A DNA stretch of 32,575 nt from an uncultured Muribaculaceae bacterium (GTDB lineage: Bacteria > Bacteroidota > Bacteroidia > Bacteroidales > Muribaculaceae). The notes below the pieces were generated by a model. It saw only the letters and a list, made by a program, of their open reading frames with translations. It did no database searches and had not been told where the DNA came from. The stretch covers positions 1-32,575 of the forward strand of contig CAJUAT010000031.1 in assembly GCA_910584525.1 (NCBI GenBank), in the 5' to 3' direction. Positions 8,569 to 16,114 of this stretch are shown here, in pieces (position 1 is the first letter of the stretch; each line of letters starts with the position of its first letter). The position numbers and the translations under genes were made by a program.

Positions 8569-8576
8569 TAACTTTG
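8569..8576 (+). promoter_or_regulatory. -7 promoter box for tRNA-Arg
   Basis: TAACTTTG at 8569-8576 matches the Bacteroidota -7 consensus and lies 53 bp before the tRNA. No good -33 box is visible at the expected distance, where the sequence is G-rich. The region between this box and the ung promoter holds no gene. Confidence 0.45.
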
Positions 8577-8581
8577 CATTG

Positions 8582-8625
8582 CGAAACGGAGCAAGCCTCC
8601 TGTTTACAAGGAAGATGCCGTTTCG
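8582..8625 (+). other. Structured 5' leader of the tRNA-Arg transcript
   Basis: CGAAACGG (8582-8589) and CCGTTTCG (8618-8625) form a perfect 8-bp stem. It encloses a smaller TCCT/AGGA hairpin. The stem ends 4 nt before the mature tRNA 5' end, where RNase P would cut. Confidence 0.4.
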
Positions 8626-8629
8626 GGAC

Positions 8630-8701
8630 GTTCCCGTAGTTCAATGGATAGAATATCGGATTCCGGTTCCGACGATTAGGGTTCGACTCCCTACGGGAAT
8701 A
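8630..8701 (+). tRNA. tRNA-Arg (anticodon CCG)
   Basis: A 72-nt cloverleaf can be drawn by hand. The acceptor pairs GTTCCCG with CGGGAAT (terminal G.U pair), and the D stem pairs GTTC with GAAT. The anticodon stem TCGGA/TCCGA carries loop TTCCGGT, giving anticodon CCG for codon CGG. The variable loop has four bases. The T stem TAGGG/CCCTA has loop TTCGACT, and the discriminator is A. The 3' CCA is not encoded, so it must be added enzymatically. A terminator follows at once, making this a single-tRNA transcript. Confidence 0.95.
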
Positions 8702-8707
8702 CAGCGA

Positions 8708-8732
8708 GGGATGCCATAATGGCGTCCCTTTT
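8708..8732 (+). terminator. Terminator after tRNA-Arg
   Basis: GGGATGCC (8708-8715) pairs with GGCGTCCC (8721-8728), with one T.G wobble and a 5-nt loop. Four T residues follow directly. It starts 6 bp after the tRNA. Confidence 0.8.
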
Positions 8733-8777
8733 CGTTTCGGAGAACCGACGGGGTCCTGATATTGTTATTATGATGAT

Positions 8778-8797
8778 AGGCCGTGGAATTACGGCCT
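8778..8797 (+). other. Hairpin in the corA leader
   Basis: AGGCCGT (8778-8784) and ACGGCCT (8791-8797) form a perfect 7-bp stem with a 6-nt loop, ending 18 nt before the preferred corA ATG. There is no following T-run. It could affect translation start choice or be incidental. Confidence 0.35.
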
Positions 8798-8815
8798 GCA
8801 CCATATTGCCCGCAG

Positions 8816-9736
8816 ATGAGAAAGTTTTATTGTAATGATAATGGCTTCATAGAGCAGGAGAGCTGGTCGCCGCACTGCTGGATTAATGTGGCGTGCCCCG
8901 ACAAGGAGGATGTGGTGTTCATGCTTGACGACCTCGACATTCCTCCCGACTTTCTCGACAGCATCGCCGACCCTGACGAAAGGAGCCGCGTGGAACACGA
9001 CGGCAACTGGCGCCTGACCATTCTGCGCATTCCCATGAAATCGTCGGGGAGCCAGTCGCCATACATAACCGTGCCCCTCGGCATAATCTCCAATAACGAG
9101 ATTCTCCTCACCCTCTGCTATCACGACACTCACCTCATCTCCGACTTCATAGACCATACGCGCCGCAAAGGAATCTGCGTCAACACGGAAACCGACTTCA
9201 TAATCAGGCTTCTGTATTCGTCGGCATACTGGTACCTGCAATATCTGCGCGACATCAACAAGAGCGTGACCCAGGCGAGCGCCCAGCTTCAGAAAAGCAT
9301 CCGCAACAACGACCTCCTCATTCTTCAGCGTCTTCAGGCCACTCTGGTATACTTCAACACATCGCTGCAGGGCAACGACATGCTCATCGGGCGTCTCCGA
9401 CACGTATATAAGGACGACTGCGACCAGGACCTTCTCGAAGACGTGCAGATAGAGCTTAACCAGGCCATATCGACCGTGAATATCTACAGTGACATCCTCG
9501 ACTCCACTCTTGGGTCGTTTGCCTCCATCATCTCCAACAATGTCAACGACATCATGAAGAAGATGACTGCAATCTCCATAGTGCTGATGATACCCACGCT
9601 GGTTGCCAGCTTCTACGGCATGAACGTGGAGATCAATTACGGCAACCATCCATGGGTATTCTTCGCCATAGTAGGCGGATCGCTGTGCGTGAGCTATTTT
9701 CTCTACCGGCTTCTCAAGCGGTTCCACTGGCTTTAG
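8816..9736 (+). CDS. corA: CorA-family divalent cation (Mg2+/Co2+) transporter
   Basis: This 306-residue inner-membrane protein fits the CorA family of pentameric magnesium channels. A long cytosolic alpha/beta plus coiled-coil region (1-245) is followed by two C-terminal membrane helices (about 251-267 and 280-298). The signature YGMN (GMN at 268-270) follows the first helix, as required for ion selectivity. The C-terminus is short and basic (KRFHWL). I prefer ATG 8816 over the in-frame GTG at 8783, which lies inside a perfect hairpin and would add residues not typical of the family. I could not place a convincing promoter. It faces the r-protein cluster and shares a bidirectional terminator with rplQ. 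Confidence 0.9.
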   Translation: MRKFYCNDNGFIEQESWSPHCWINVACPDKEDVVFMLDDLDIPPDFLDSIADPDERSRVEHDGNWRLTILRIPMKSSGSQSPYITVPLGIISNNEILLTLCYHDTHLISDFIDHTRRKGICVNTETDFIIRLLYSSAYWYLQYLRDINKSVTQASAQLQKSIRNNDLLILQRLQATLVYFNTSLQGNDMLIGRLRHVYKDDCDQDLLEDVQIELNQAISTVNIYSDILDSTLGSFASIISNNVNDIMKKMTAISIVLMIPTLVASFYGMNVEINYGNHPWVFFAIVGGSLCVSYFLYRLLKRFHWL

Positions 9737-9810
9737 GTCAGAGCGAGTCAGTTAGGTGGCTCTAAAACAGGAAACCGAAGACAACCGTTATGTAGGCTCC
9801 CGCCACCATA

Positions 9811-9854
9811 ATAAAATCAGGACGCGCCTCGCAAGGGGCACGTCCTGATTTTAT
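9811..9854. terminator. Bidirectional terminator between corA and rplQ
   Basis: A perfect 14-bp stem pairs ATAAAATCAGGACG (9811-9824) with CGTCCTGATTTTAT (9841-9854). An inner 5-bp GCCTC/GGGGC stem is capped by a GCAA tetraloop. The stem ends in A/T runs on both sides, so each strand gets a U-rich tail. It ends transcription of corA on the plus strand and of the ribosomal cluster on the minus strand. Confidence 0.88.
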
Positions 9855-9868
9855 ATTGAAGGTGGGAT

Positions 9869-10372
9869 TTACTCAGCTTTAGCTTCAGCGTTCTCCTGCG
9901 CGGGAGCCTCAGCCTTGGGGGCTTCGGCGGCGGGAGCATCAGCAGCCTTCTTGGAGCGCGAACGACGCGTGCTCTTGGCTTTCTTGGCCTCGCCGGCTTT
10001 GGTGTTGGCATTCTCGTTGAAGTCAACGAGCTCAACCATAGCCATCTCGGCATTGTCGCCAAGACGGTTGCCGGTCTTGAGGATACGGATGTAGCCACCG
10101 GGACGGTCGGCGATCTTGTCGGCAATCACGCCGAAGAGCTCTTTGATGGCGTCGCGGTTCTGCAGATGGCTGAACACCAGACGACGGTTGGGGGTGTCGT
10201 CCTTCTTGGCACGTGTCAGCAGAGGCTCGGCATACACACGCAGAGCCTTGGCCTTGGCCTTGGTGGTGAAGATGCGCTTATGCAGGATCAGAGCTATCGT
10301 GAGATTGGCCAGCAGCGCGTCGCGGTGGGCCTTCTTACGGCTCAGATGATTGAATTTCTTATTGTGTCTCAT
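9869..10372 (-). CDS. rplQ: Ribosomal protein L17 with long C-terminal tail
   Basis: This 167-residue large-subunit protein lies near the peptide exit tunnel. The first 120 or so residues are the conserved L17 fold, starting MRHNKKFNHLSRKKAHRDAL. The last 45 residues form a low-complexity tail, first Lys/Arg-rich and then Ala/Glu/Pro-rich, which explains the length above the roughly 127 residues of E. coli L17. Such tails are common in Bacteroidota, and its role is not known. It is the last gene of the alpha operon, 8 bp after rpoA, and is followed by the bidirectional terminator. Confidence 0.97.
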   Translation of the reverse strand: MRHNKKFNHLSRKKAHRDALLANLTIALILHKRIFTTKAKAKALRVYAEPLLTRAKKDDTPNRRLVFSHLQNRDAIKELFGVIADKIADRPGGYIRILKTGNRLGDNAEMAMVELVDFNENANTKAGEAKKAKSTRRSRSKKAADAPAAEAPKAEAPAQENAEAKAE

Positions 10373-10380
10373 TGTCGGTT

Positions 10381-11379
10381 TTAGTCTTTGTCTAATTTAT
10401 ACTTCGAAATATCCATCCCGAAGGAGAGGTTGTTCTTCTCCAGGAGTTCGTCAAGTTCGCTGAGCGACTTGCGGCCGAAGTTTCTGAACTTGAGGAGTTC
10501 GGCTTTCTCGTACTGTACGAGCTGGCCGAGGGTCTCCACTTCGGCGCTCTTGAGGCAGTTGAGGGCCCGTACGGAGAGGTCCATGTCCACGAGCTTGCTC
10601 TTGAGGAGCTGGCGCATGTGAAGGATTTCCTCGTCGAACTCTTCAGGACTCTCCTGCTTGGGGGTCTCCAGAGTGATTTTCTCATCGCTGAACATCATGA
10701 AATGCTGGATAAGAATCTTGGCGGCCTCCTTGAGGGCATCCTTGGGGTCGATAGATCCGTCGGTGGTAACCTCAAGAGTCAGTTTCTCATAGTCGGTCTT
10801 CTGCTCAACGCGGAAGTTGTCGACGATGTACTTGACGTTCTTGATCGGGGTGTATATCGAGTCGATGGCAATGACATTGAGGTCGTCGTCGCCGAGCAAC
10901 TCGCGGTTTTCGTCAGCGGGCACCCAGCCACGCCCCTTGTTGATGCTGTACTCGAGATTGAAGCTCGCGCTCTTGTCGAGATGACAAATCACCAGTTCAG
11001 GGTTGAGGACCTTGAAACCGGAAAGCACAGCACCCAGGTCGCCGGCGGTGAACTCCTCCCTGTCAGCCACGCTCACAGATGCCTTTTCGGTATTGGCATC
11101 TTCGGTGACTTGCTTGAAGCGGATCTGCTTCAGGTTGAGGATGATGTTTGTGACATCTTCCTTCACTCCGGGGATGGTGTCAAGCTCGTGAGCCACGCCG
11201 TCAATACGAATGGAATTGATAGCGAAACCTCCCAGCGACGACAGGAGAATGCGGCGAAGCGCGTTGCCGATGGTCTGACCGTAGCCAGGCTCCAGCGGAC
11301 GAAACTCAAACTTGCCGAACCTGCTGTCGTTCTCCAGCATGATCACCTTTTCGGGCTTCTGGAATTCTAATATTGGCAT
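10381..11379 (-). CDS. rpoA: RNA polymerase alpha subunit
   Basis: This 332-residue subunit nucleates core RNA polymerase assembly. The N-terminal domain has the conserved GYGQTIGNALRRILLSS dimerisation segment near residues 33-49. The C-terminal domain (about 255-320) has the VRALNCLKSAEVETLGQL and GRKSLSELDE helix-hairpin-helix parts that touch DNA and activators. Length is normal. It lies between rpsD (17 bp) and rplQ (8 bp), the usual alpha-operon position, so polymerase and ribosome synthesis are coupled. Confidence 0.98.
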   Translation of the reverse strand: MPILEFQKPEKVIMLENDSRFGKFEFRPLEPGYGQTIGNALRRILLSSLGGFAINSIRIDGVAHELDTIPGVKEDVTNIILNLKQIRFKQVTEDANTEKASVSVADREEFTAGDLGAVLSGFKVLNPELVICHLDKSASFNLEYSINKGRGWVPADENRELLGDDDLNVIAIDSIYTPIKNVKYIVDNFRVEQKTDYEKLTLEVTTDGSIDPKDALKEAAKILIQHFMMFSDEKITLETPKQESPEEFDEEILHMRQLLKSKLVDMDLSVRALNCLKSAEVETLGQLVQYEKAELLKFRNFGRKSLSELDELLEKNNLSFGMDISKYKLDKD

Positions 11380-11396
11380 GGGTATCTCAATGTTTA

Positions 11397-12002
11397 TTAT
11401 TTAGAATATAACTCGACGATGAGCTGTTCCTTGATAGTCTCCGGGATATCGGCACGCTCGGGGAGGTGGAGGAATTTACCACCCTTGATCTGCTCGTCCC
11501 ATTCAATCCACGGATACTTGGAGTGGTTGAAACCGGCCACGGAATCCTGGATAACCTCAAGGTTCTTGGATTTTTCGCGCACGGTCACCACATCGCCGGG
11601 AAGCACACGGTAAGAGGGGATGTTTACGGGTTTGCCGTTAACGCAGATGTGCTTGTGGAGCACGATCTGACGGGCAGCGGGACGCGAGGGAGCGAGACCC
11701 AGGCGGTAAACCACGTTGTCGAGACGGCTTTCGAGGAGCTGGAGGAGCACCTCGCCGGTAATACCCTTTGTGCGGGCAGCATGCTCGAACAGGTTGCGGA
11801 ACTGACGCTCCAGCACGCCATAGGTGTACTTGGCCTTCTGTTTCTCGCGGAGCTGCAGGCCATACTCCGACGTCTTGCGACGACGGTTCTGACCGTGCTG
11901 GCCCGGGGGATAGTTCTTCTTGGAAAGAACCTTGTCTTCACCGTAGATCGGCTCGCCGAACTTACGGGCTATTTTTGTTTTTGGTCCAGTGTATCTTGCC
12001 AT
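11397..12002 (-). CDS. rpsD: Ribosomal protein S4
   Basis: This 201-residue primary 16S rRNA binder is needed for early 30S assembly and decoding fidelity. It starts MARYTGPKTKIARKFGEPIYG and carries the S4 RNA-binding domain (SRLDNVVYRLGLAPSRPAARQ) at about 92-155. It has no cysteine zinc site. In well-studied bacteria S4 represses its own operon at an mRNA structure. Here the gene is preceded by an unusually long 130-bp gap with stem-loops, a candidate site for that control. Confidence 0.98.
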   Translation of the reverse strand: MARYTGPKTKIARKFGEPIYGEDKVLSKKNYPPGQHGQNRRRKTSEYGLQLREKQKAKYTYGVLERQFRNLFEHAARTKGITGEVLLQLLESRLDNVVYRLGLAPSRPAARQIVLHKHICVNGKPVNIPSYRVLPGDVVTVREKSKNLEVIQDSVAGFNHSKYPWIEWDEQIKGGKFLHLPERADIPETIKEQLIVELYSK

Positions 12003-12048
12003 TTTATCTTCTATCTTAACGAGCCGTCCGACCCCTTAGCGCAGCCGC

Positions 12049-12111
12049 GACCCTCGAGAGAAAGTTATGGGAGGGTCTATTCGCATTCAGGGCCAGGAGA
12101 GGGCTACTGAA
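12049..12111 (-). promoter_or_regulatory. Candidate structured leader upstream of rpsD
   Basis: In mRNA sense, the rpsK-rpsD gap first forms TTCAG/CTGAA with an inner GCC/GGC stem (plus 12086-12111). It then forms a perfect 7-bp stem GACCCTC/GAGGGTC (plus 12071-12077 with 12049-12055) around a 15-nt loop. A second GGGTC lies further downstream (12030-12034), so an alternative pairing is possible. No U-run follows, so this is not a terminator. Regulation by S4 is an inference. Confidence 0.4.
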
Positions 12112-12132
12112 GTTTATTGATGCCGATGATTA

Positions 12133-12522
12133 TTAAACTCTTCTGCGTTTGGGAGGACGGCACCCGTTGTGGGGCAGCGGAGTGACGTCGATGATTTCTG
12201 TCACCTCGATACCGGCTCCGTGAACGAAACGGATAGCGGCCTCACGGCCGTTTCCGGGACCTTTCACATAAGCCTTAACCTTACGCAGGCCCAGGTCGTA
12301 GGCTACCTTAGCGCAATCCTGCGCTGCCATCTGGGCGGCATACGGCGTGTTCTTCTTGGAGCCTCTGAAGCCCATCTTGCCTGCCGACGACCAGCTTATT
12401 ACCTGGCCTTCGCTGTTGGCAAGACACACGATGATGTTGTTGAAAGAGCTATGCACATGAAGCTGGCCATTGGCGCCAACCTTGACATTCCTCTTTTTTG
12501 CTGCGACTGTCTTTTTTGCCAT
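12133..12522 (-). CDS. rpsK: Ribosomal protein S11
   Basis: This 129-residue platform protein of the 30S subunit helps shape the mRNA exit and P-site region. The conserved core has VHSSFNNIIVCLAN and GFRGSKKNTPYAAQ, and the basic tail ends in NGCRPPKRRRV. It lies 11 bp after rpsM. It is separated from rpsD by a 130-bp structured gap. Confidence 0.98.
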   Translation of the reverse strand: MAKKTVAAKKRNVKVGANGQLHVHSSFNNIIVCLANSEGQVISWSSAGKMGFRGSKKNTPYAAQMAAQDCAKVAYDLGLRKVKAYVKGPGNGREAAIRFVHGAGIEVTEIIDVTPLPHNGCRPPKRRRV

Positions 12523-12533
12523 TTCTAATATTG

Positions 12534-12914
12534 TTATTTAGTAGCTTTCTTCTTGTTGGCCACAGTCTTTTTGCGGCCCTTACGGGTGCGAGCGTTGTTC
12601 TTGGTGCTCTGTCCGCGCACGGGAAGACCGATACGGTGACGGATGCCACGGTAGCAGCCTATGTCCATGAGGCGCTTGATATTGAGCTGAACCTCGGTGC
12701 GCAGGTCACCCTCAACCTTGTAGTTCTTCTGGATTTCCTCACGCACGGCTGCTGCCTGAGCGTCGGTCCAGTCCTGTACCTTGATATCCTTGTCGACTCC
12801 AGCGGCCTTCAGGATCTGTCCCGCCGAACTCCGGCCGATGCCGAAGATATAGGTCAACGCTATCTCTCCTCTTTTATTTTGCGGCAAATCTACGCCGACA
12901 ATTCTTACTGCCAT
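12534..12914 (-). CDS. rpsM: Ribosomal protein S13
   Basis: This 126-residue head protein of the 30S subunit contacts the P-site tRNA and forms intersubunit bridges. It opens MAVRIVGVDLPQNKRGEIAL, and the conserved CYRGIRHRIGLPVRGQ segment lies near 85-101. The C-terminus is a Lys/Arg-rich tail that reaches the tRNA. It heads the alpha-type group rpsM-rpsK-rpsD-rpoA-rplQ and follows rpmJ by 32 bp. Confidence 0.98.
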   Translation of the reverse strand: MAVRIVGVDLPQNKRGEIALTYIFGIGRSSAGQILKAAGVDKDIKVQDWTDAQAAAVREEIQKNYKVEGDLRTEVQLNIKRLMDIGCYRGIRHRIGLPVRGQSTKNNARTRKGRKKTVANKKKATK

Positions 12915-12946
12915 ATATAGCTTCTTCGGTTGTGTGTCCGGGTTGA

Positions 12947-13063
12947 TCAGCCCTGACGCTGTTTAAATTTCGGATTCTTCTTGTTTATCACATACAGTCT
13001 CCCTTTGCGGCGTACGATCTTGCTGTCGGGAGTGCGCTTCTTTACGGATGCTCTTACTTTCAT
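12947..13063 (-). CDS. rpmJ: Ribosomal protein L36, zinc-less form
   Basis: A 38-residue frame starts MKVRASVKKRTPDSK and ends NPKFKQRQG, matching L36 over its full length. The usual zinc ligands (three Cys and one His) are all replaced; no cysteine is present. It is therefore the zinc-independent (C-) type. It lies between infA (9 bp) and rpsM (32 bp), the standard place for rpmJ. Confidence 0.95.
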   Translation of the reverse strand: MKVRASVKKRTPDSKIVRRKGRLYVINKKNPKFKQRQG

Positions 13064-13072
13064 ATCTGTGGT

Positions 13073-13291
13073 TTATTTATATCTGAATGAAATGCGCCCC
13101 TTGCTCAGGTCGTAAGGTGACATCTCTACCTTCACCTTGTCGCCGGGCAGGATCTTGATATAGTGCATTCTCATCTTTCCCGAAATGTGGGCCATAATCT
13201 GATGGCCGTTGGCCAGTTCCACGCGGAACATGGCGTTCGAGAGAGCCTCGAGAATCACTCCGTCTTGTTCGATTGCTGCTTGCTTTGCCAT
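13073..13291 (-). CDS. infA: Translation initiation factor IF-1
   Basis: This 72-residue single OB-fold protein binds the 30S A site and helps select the initiator tRNA with IF-2 and IF-3. The sequence begins MAKQAAIEQDGVILEALSN and contains the family hallmarks FRVELANGH, AHISGKMR and LPGDKVKVEMSPYDL. Length is exactly that of the family. It lies between map (12 bp upstream) and rpmJ (9 bp downstream), a usual Bacteroidota arrangement. Confidence 0.98.
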   Translation of the reverse strand: MAKQAAIEQDGVILEALSNAMFRVELANGHQIMAHISGKMRMHYIKILPGDKVKVEMSPYDLSKGRISFRYK

Positions 13292-13303
13292 AGTGCTTTC
13301 CTG

Positions 13304-14104
13304 TTAGTCTTGATAGCGGTCGCCCGACACGGGAATCCCCAGGGCCTCCTCGATGTATCGGAAGGTGGTGAGGATTTCGGGATCATCTTCGGTGATCAGG
13401 AGGGTATGTTCGAAATGCGCCGAGGGCTTGCGGTCGCGCGTGCGGCATTCCCAGCCGTTCTGCGCAATCACGATGTTCTTGCTTCCGGCGTTGATCATAG
13501 GCTCAATGCATATGCACATTCCGGGCTTGAGAAGCGCGCCGGTACCCCTGCGGCCGTAATTAGCCACTTCCGGGTCTTCGTGCATGCTCTTGCCGATACC
13601 GTGGCCGCACATCTCGCGTACCACGCTCAACCCCCGCTTCTCGCAGAAGTTCTGCACGGCAGCGCCGATATGACCTGTGCGGTTGCCGGCACGTGCCTCC
13701 CGGATGCCTATGTAGAGCGACTGGAGAGTGGTCTTGAGCAGATGACGTTTCTGCTCGTCGACCTCGCCGATAGCAAACGAGTAACAGCTGTCGCCGTTGA
13801 AGCCGTTAAGCTCGGCCACGCAGTCGCAACCTACGATATCGCCTTCCTGCAGGGTATAAGCCGACGGGAAGCCGTGCACGACAGTCTCGTTGACCTCGAT
13901 GCACAGCGTGCCGGGAAATCCCTGGTAACCGAGGCACGCGGGTTTACCCCCGTTGTCGAGGATAAACTCGCGGGCTATGGTGTCGAGACGGCGGGTGGTC
14001 TCGCCGGGCTTCGCCCATCTGGCCACCTCGCCCAGAGTGCGGCTCACCAGGTCGCCGGCAAGCCGCATCTGCTCTATTTCCTCCGCTGTCTTGACGTATA
14101 TCAT
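13304..14104 (-). CDS. map: Methionine aminopeptidase, type I
   Basis: This 266-residue metalloenzyme removes the initiator Met from nascent proteins. All five metal ligands can be placed: Asp94 (VGCDC), Asp105 (NGDSC), His168 (CGHGIG), Glu201 (CIEPM) and Glu232 (FEHTL). The substrate-binding His77 sits in VVHGFP. It has no N-terminal zinc-finger extension. It lies 11 bp after secY and 12 bp before infA, coupling N-terminal processing to ribosome and translocon synthesis. Confidence 0.97.
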   Translation of the reverse strand: MIYVKTAEEIEQMRLAGDLVSRTLGEVARWAKPGETTRRLDTIAREFILDNGGKPACLGYQGFPGTLCIEVNETVVHGFPSAYTLQEGDIVGCDCVAELNGFNGDSCYSFAIGEVDEQKRHLLKTTLQSLYIGIREARAGNRTGHIGAAVQNFCEKRGLSVVREMCGHGIGKSMHEDPEVANYGRRGTGALLKPGMCICIEPMINAGSKNIVIAQNGWECRTRDRKPSAHFEHTLLITEDDPEILTTFRYIEEALGIPVSGDRYQD

Positions 14105-14115
14105 TGTCTGTTATG

Positions 14116-15453
14116 TCAGAAAGCTCCGTTACCTGTGGTACGGCCCTTGATACGGCCATCCTTCATCAGACCGTCGTAACGGTGCATCAGCAGGTGACCT
14201 TCGATGATGCGCAGCGTGTCGAGAACCACACCCACCATAATCAGCAGCGACGTGCCGCCGAAGAAGGAGGCGAAGTTGCGGTTGAGTCCGCAAATGTGGG
14301 CGATAGCCGGAAGTATGGCCACGATACCCAGGAATATTGATCCGGGCAGCGTGATACGCGACATTATCGAGTCAAGGTAATCAACGGTGGGCTTGCCTGG
14401 CTTGATACCGGGGATGAAGCCGTTGTTGCGCTTCATGTCCTCGGCCATCTGGGCAGGACGTACCGTGATTGCCGTATAGAAGTATGTGAAAGCCACAATC
14501 ATGATGAAGTATACCAGATTGTACCAGAAGCCGTACATGTCGGTCATCGCTCCGAAGAAACCTGTCTGGTTAGTGGAGAAACCCACGAGGGTCACGGGGA
14601 TGAACATGATGGCCTGGGCGAAGATGATAGGCATGACACCTGCGGCATTCACCTTCAGGGGTATGAACTGGCGAGCGCCGCCATACTGCTTGTTGCCTAC
14701 CACTTTCTTGGCATACTGCACGGGGACCTTACGCGTGCCCTGCACGAGGAGCACGGCACCGGCGATGACTGCCAGCAGAATCACGATCTCCACAAGGAAG
14801 AGCACCAGACCGCCGCCTGCGGAATTCATCAGGCGTCCGGTGAACTCCTGGATGAAAGCCTCGGGAAGACGGGCGATGATACCTATGAGGATTATGAACG
14901 AGATACCGTTGCCGACACCTTTCTGGTCGATACGCTCACCGAGCCACATGATGAACATGGATCCGGCGGCGAGCACAATGGTCATGAACACGATTGTCCA
15001 GAAGCCGAGTTCCACATGCCCACCGGCAGCCTGCACCTGATATTTGAGGTTCATCAGGTAAGCGGGGCCCTGGAGAGCCAGGATCAGCACCGTAAGGTAA
15101 CGGGTGTACTGGTTGAGCTTCATACGGCCGCTCTCGCCCTCGCGCTGCATCTTCTGGAATGCGGGGAGCACCATGCCGAGAAGCTGAATCACGATGGAAG
15201 CCGTGATATAAGGCATGATACCGAGCGCGAAGATGGAGGCCTGCGAGAATGCGCCGCCCGAGAACATGTCGAGCAGCTGCATCAGGCCGTCGGCCGTGAA
15301 GTTCTTGAGGGCCATCAGCTCATCAGGGTTGATGCCCGGCAGAACCACGTAACATCCGAAACGGTAGATTATCACAAGCAGCAGCGTGATGCCGATGCGC
15401 TTGCGCAAATCCTCGATGCTCCAGATATTTTTGATTGTTTTAGTAAATCCCAT
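14116..15453 (-). CDS. secY: Protein translocase subunit SecY
   Basis: This 445-residue channel subunit of the Sec translocon has ten predicted membrane helices. Recognisable parts include the N-terminal DLRKRIGITLLLVIIYRFG, the plug and second-helix region (QLLDMFSGGAFSQASIFALGIMPYITASI), and the cytosolic loop with GIKPGKPTVDYLDSI. It lies between rplO (12 bp) and map (11 bp). This is the conserved spc-operon position, which links translocon levels to ribosome output. Confidence 0.98.
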   Translation of the reverse strand: MGFTKTIKNIWSIEDLRKRIGITLLLVIIYRFGCYVVLPGINPDELMALKNFTADGLMQLLDMFSGGAFSQASIFALGIMPYITASIVIQLLGMVLPAFQKMQREGESGRMKLNQYTRYLTVLILALQGPAYLMNLKYQVQAAGGHVELGFWTIVFMTIVLAAGSMFIMWLGERIDQKGVGNGISFIILIGIIARLPEAFIQEFTGRLMNSAGGGLVLFLVEIVILLAVIAGAVLLVQGTRKVPVQYAKKVVGNKQYGGARQFIPLKVNAAGVMPIIFAQAIMFIPVTLVGFSTNQTGFFGAMTDMYGFWYNLVYFIMIVAFTYFYTAITVRPAQMAEDMKRNNGFIPGIKPGKPTVDYLDSIMSRITLPGSIFLGIVAILPAIAHICGLNRNFASFFGGTSLLIMVGVVLDTLRIIEGHLLMHRYDGLMKDGRIKGRTTGNGAF

Positions 15454-15465
15454 TTTGTAGAGAGG

Positions 15466-15912
15466 TTATTTTTTGACTATTGAACCGCCGGCGGCCTTGA
15501 TAGCTTCCTCGGCAGTTTTGGAGAAGGCGTTAGCCTCAACCTCGATGGCACGGGTGATGTTACCGTTGCCGAGGACCTTGACGAGGGCCTTCTTGCTTAC
15601 GAGGCCGGCGTTGCGGAGGTCGTCGAGGGTGATTTTCTCCATCTTGGAAGCTTCGGCCAGGGCCTCGATTGCATCGAGGTTGATGGCCTTGTATTCCACA
15701 CGGTTGATGTTCTTGAAGCCAAACTTAGGCACACGGCGCTGGAGTGGCATCTGACCACCTTCGAAGCCGATCTTGCGCTTGTAACCGGAACGCGACTTGG
15801 CGCCCTTGTGACCGCGCGTGGAGGTGCCGCCGTAACCCGATCCTGTGCCACGGCCTATTCGCTTGTTCTTCTTGTTGCTGCCTACGGCAGGCTGTAAATT
15901 ATGCAATTCCAT
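15466..15912 (-). CDS. rplO: Ribosomal protein L15
   Basis: This 148-residue 50S protein has the typical Gly/Arg-rich extended N-terminus (GRGTGSGYGGTSTRGHKG), which threads into 23S rRNA. The globular C-terminal part (about 70-148) includes VLGNGNITRAIEVEANAFS. It lies 11 bp after rpmD and 12 bp before secY. Confidence 0.98.
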   Translation of the reverse strand: MELHNLQPAVGSNKKNKRIGRGTGSGYGGTSTRGHKGAKSRSGYKRKIGFEGGQMPLQRRVPKFGFKNINRVEYKAINLDAIEALAEASKMEKITLDDLRNAGLVSKKALVKVLGNGNITRAIEVEANAFSKTAEEAIKAAGGSIVKK

Positions 15913-15923
15913 TTCCGTTCTGC

Positions 15924-16103
15924 TTAGATGTTGGTTACTTCCACCAGGTGGTGTACTGTCTTGATCATGCCGCGGATAGAAGGGGTGTCCTCCATCACCT
16001 TCGACTGGTGCATTTTGCGGAGGCCGAGCGCGTCGAGAGTGGCTTTCTGCACTTTCGGAGCGTTGATACGGCTTTTTATCTGAGTGATTTTAATCTTTGC
16101 CAT
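15924..16103 (-). CDS. rpmD: Ribosomal protein L30
   Basis: A 59-residue frame begins MAKIKITQIKSRINAPKVQK and ends VHHLVEVTNI, covering the complete short bacterial L30 fold (LRKMHQSKVMEDTPSIRGMI). The gene lies 11 bp after rpsE and 11 bp before rplO, its standard position. Confidence 0.96.
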   Translation of the reverse strand: MAKIKITQIKSRINAPKVQKATLDALGLRKMHQSKVMEDTPSIRGMIKTVHHLVEVTNI

Positions 16104-16114
16104 TGGGAGGTGAA

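Noticed and set aside
8630..8701. tRNA-Arg as an integration site of a mobile element
   Set aside because: No integrase, direct repeat of the tRNA 3' end or foreign-looking genes lie beside it. Flanking genes are housekeeping.
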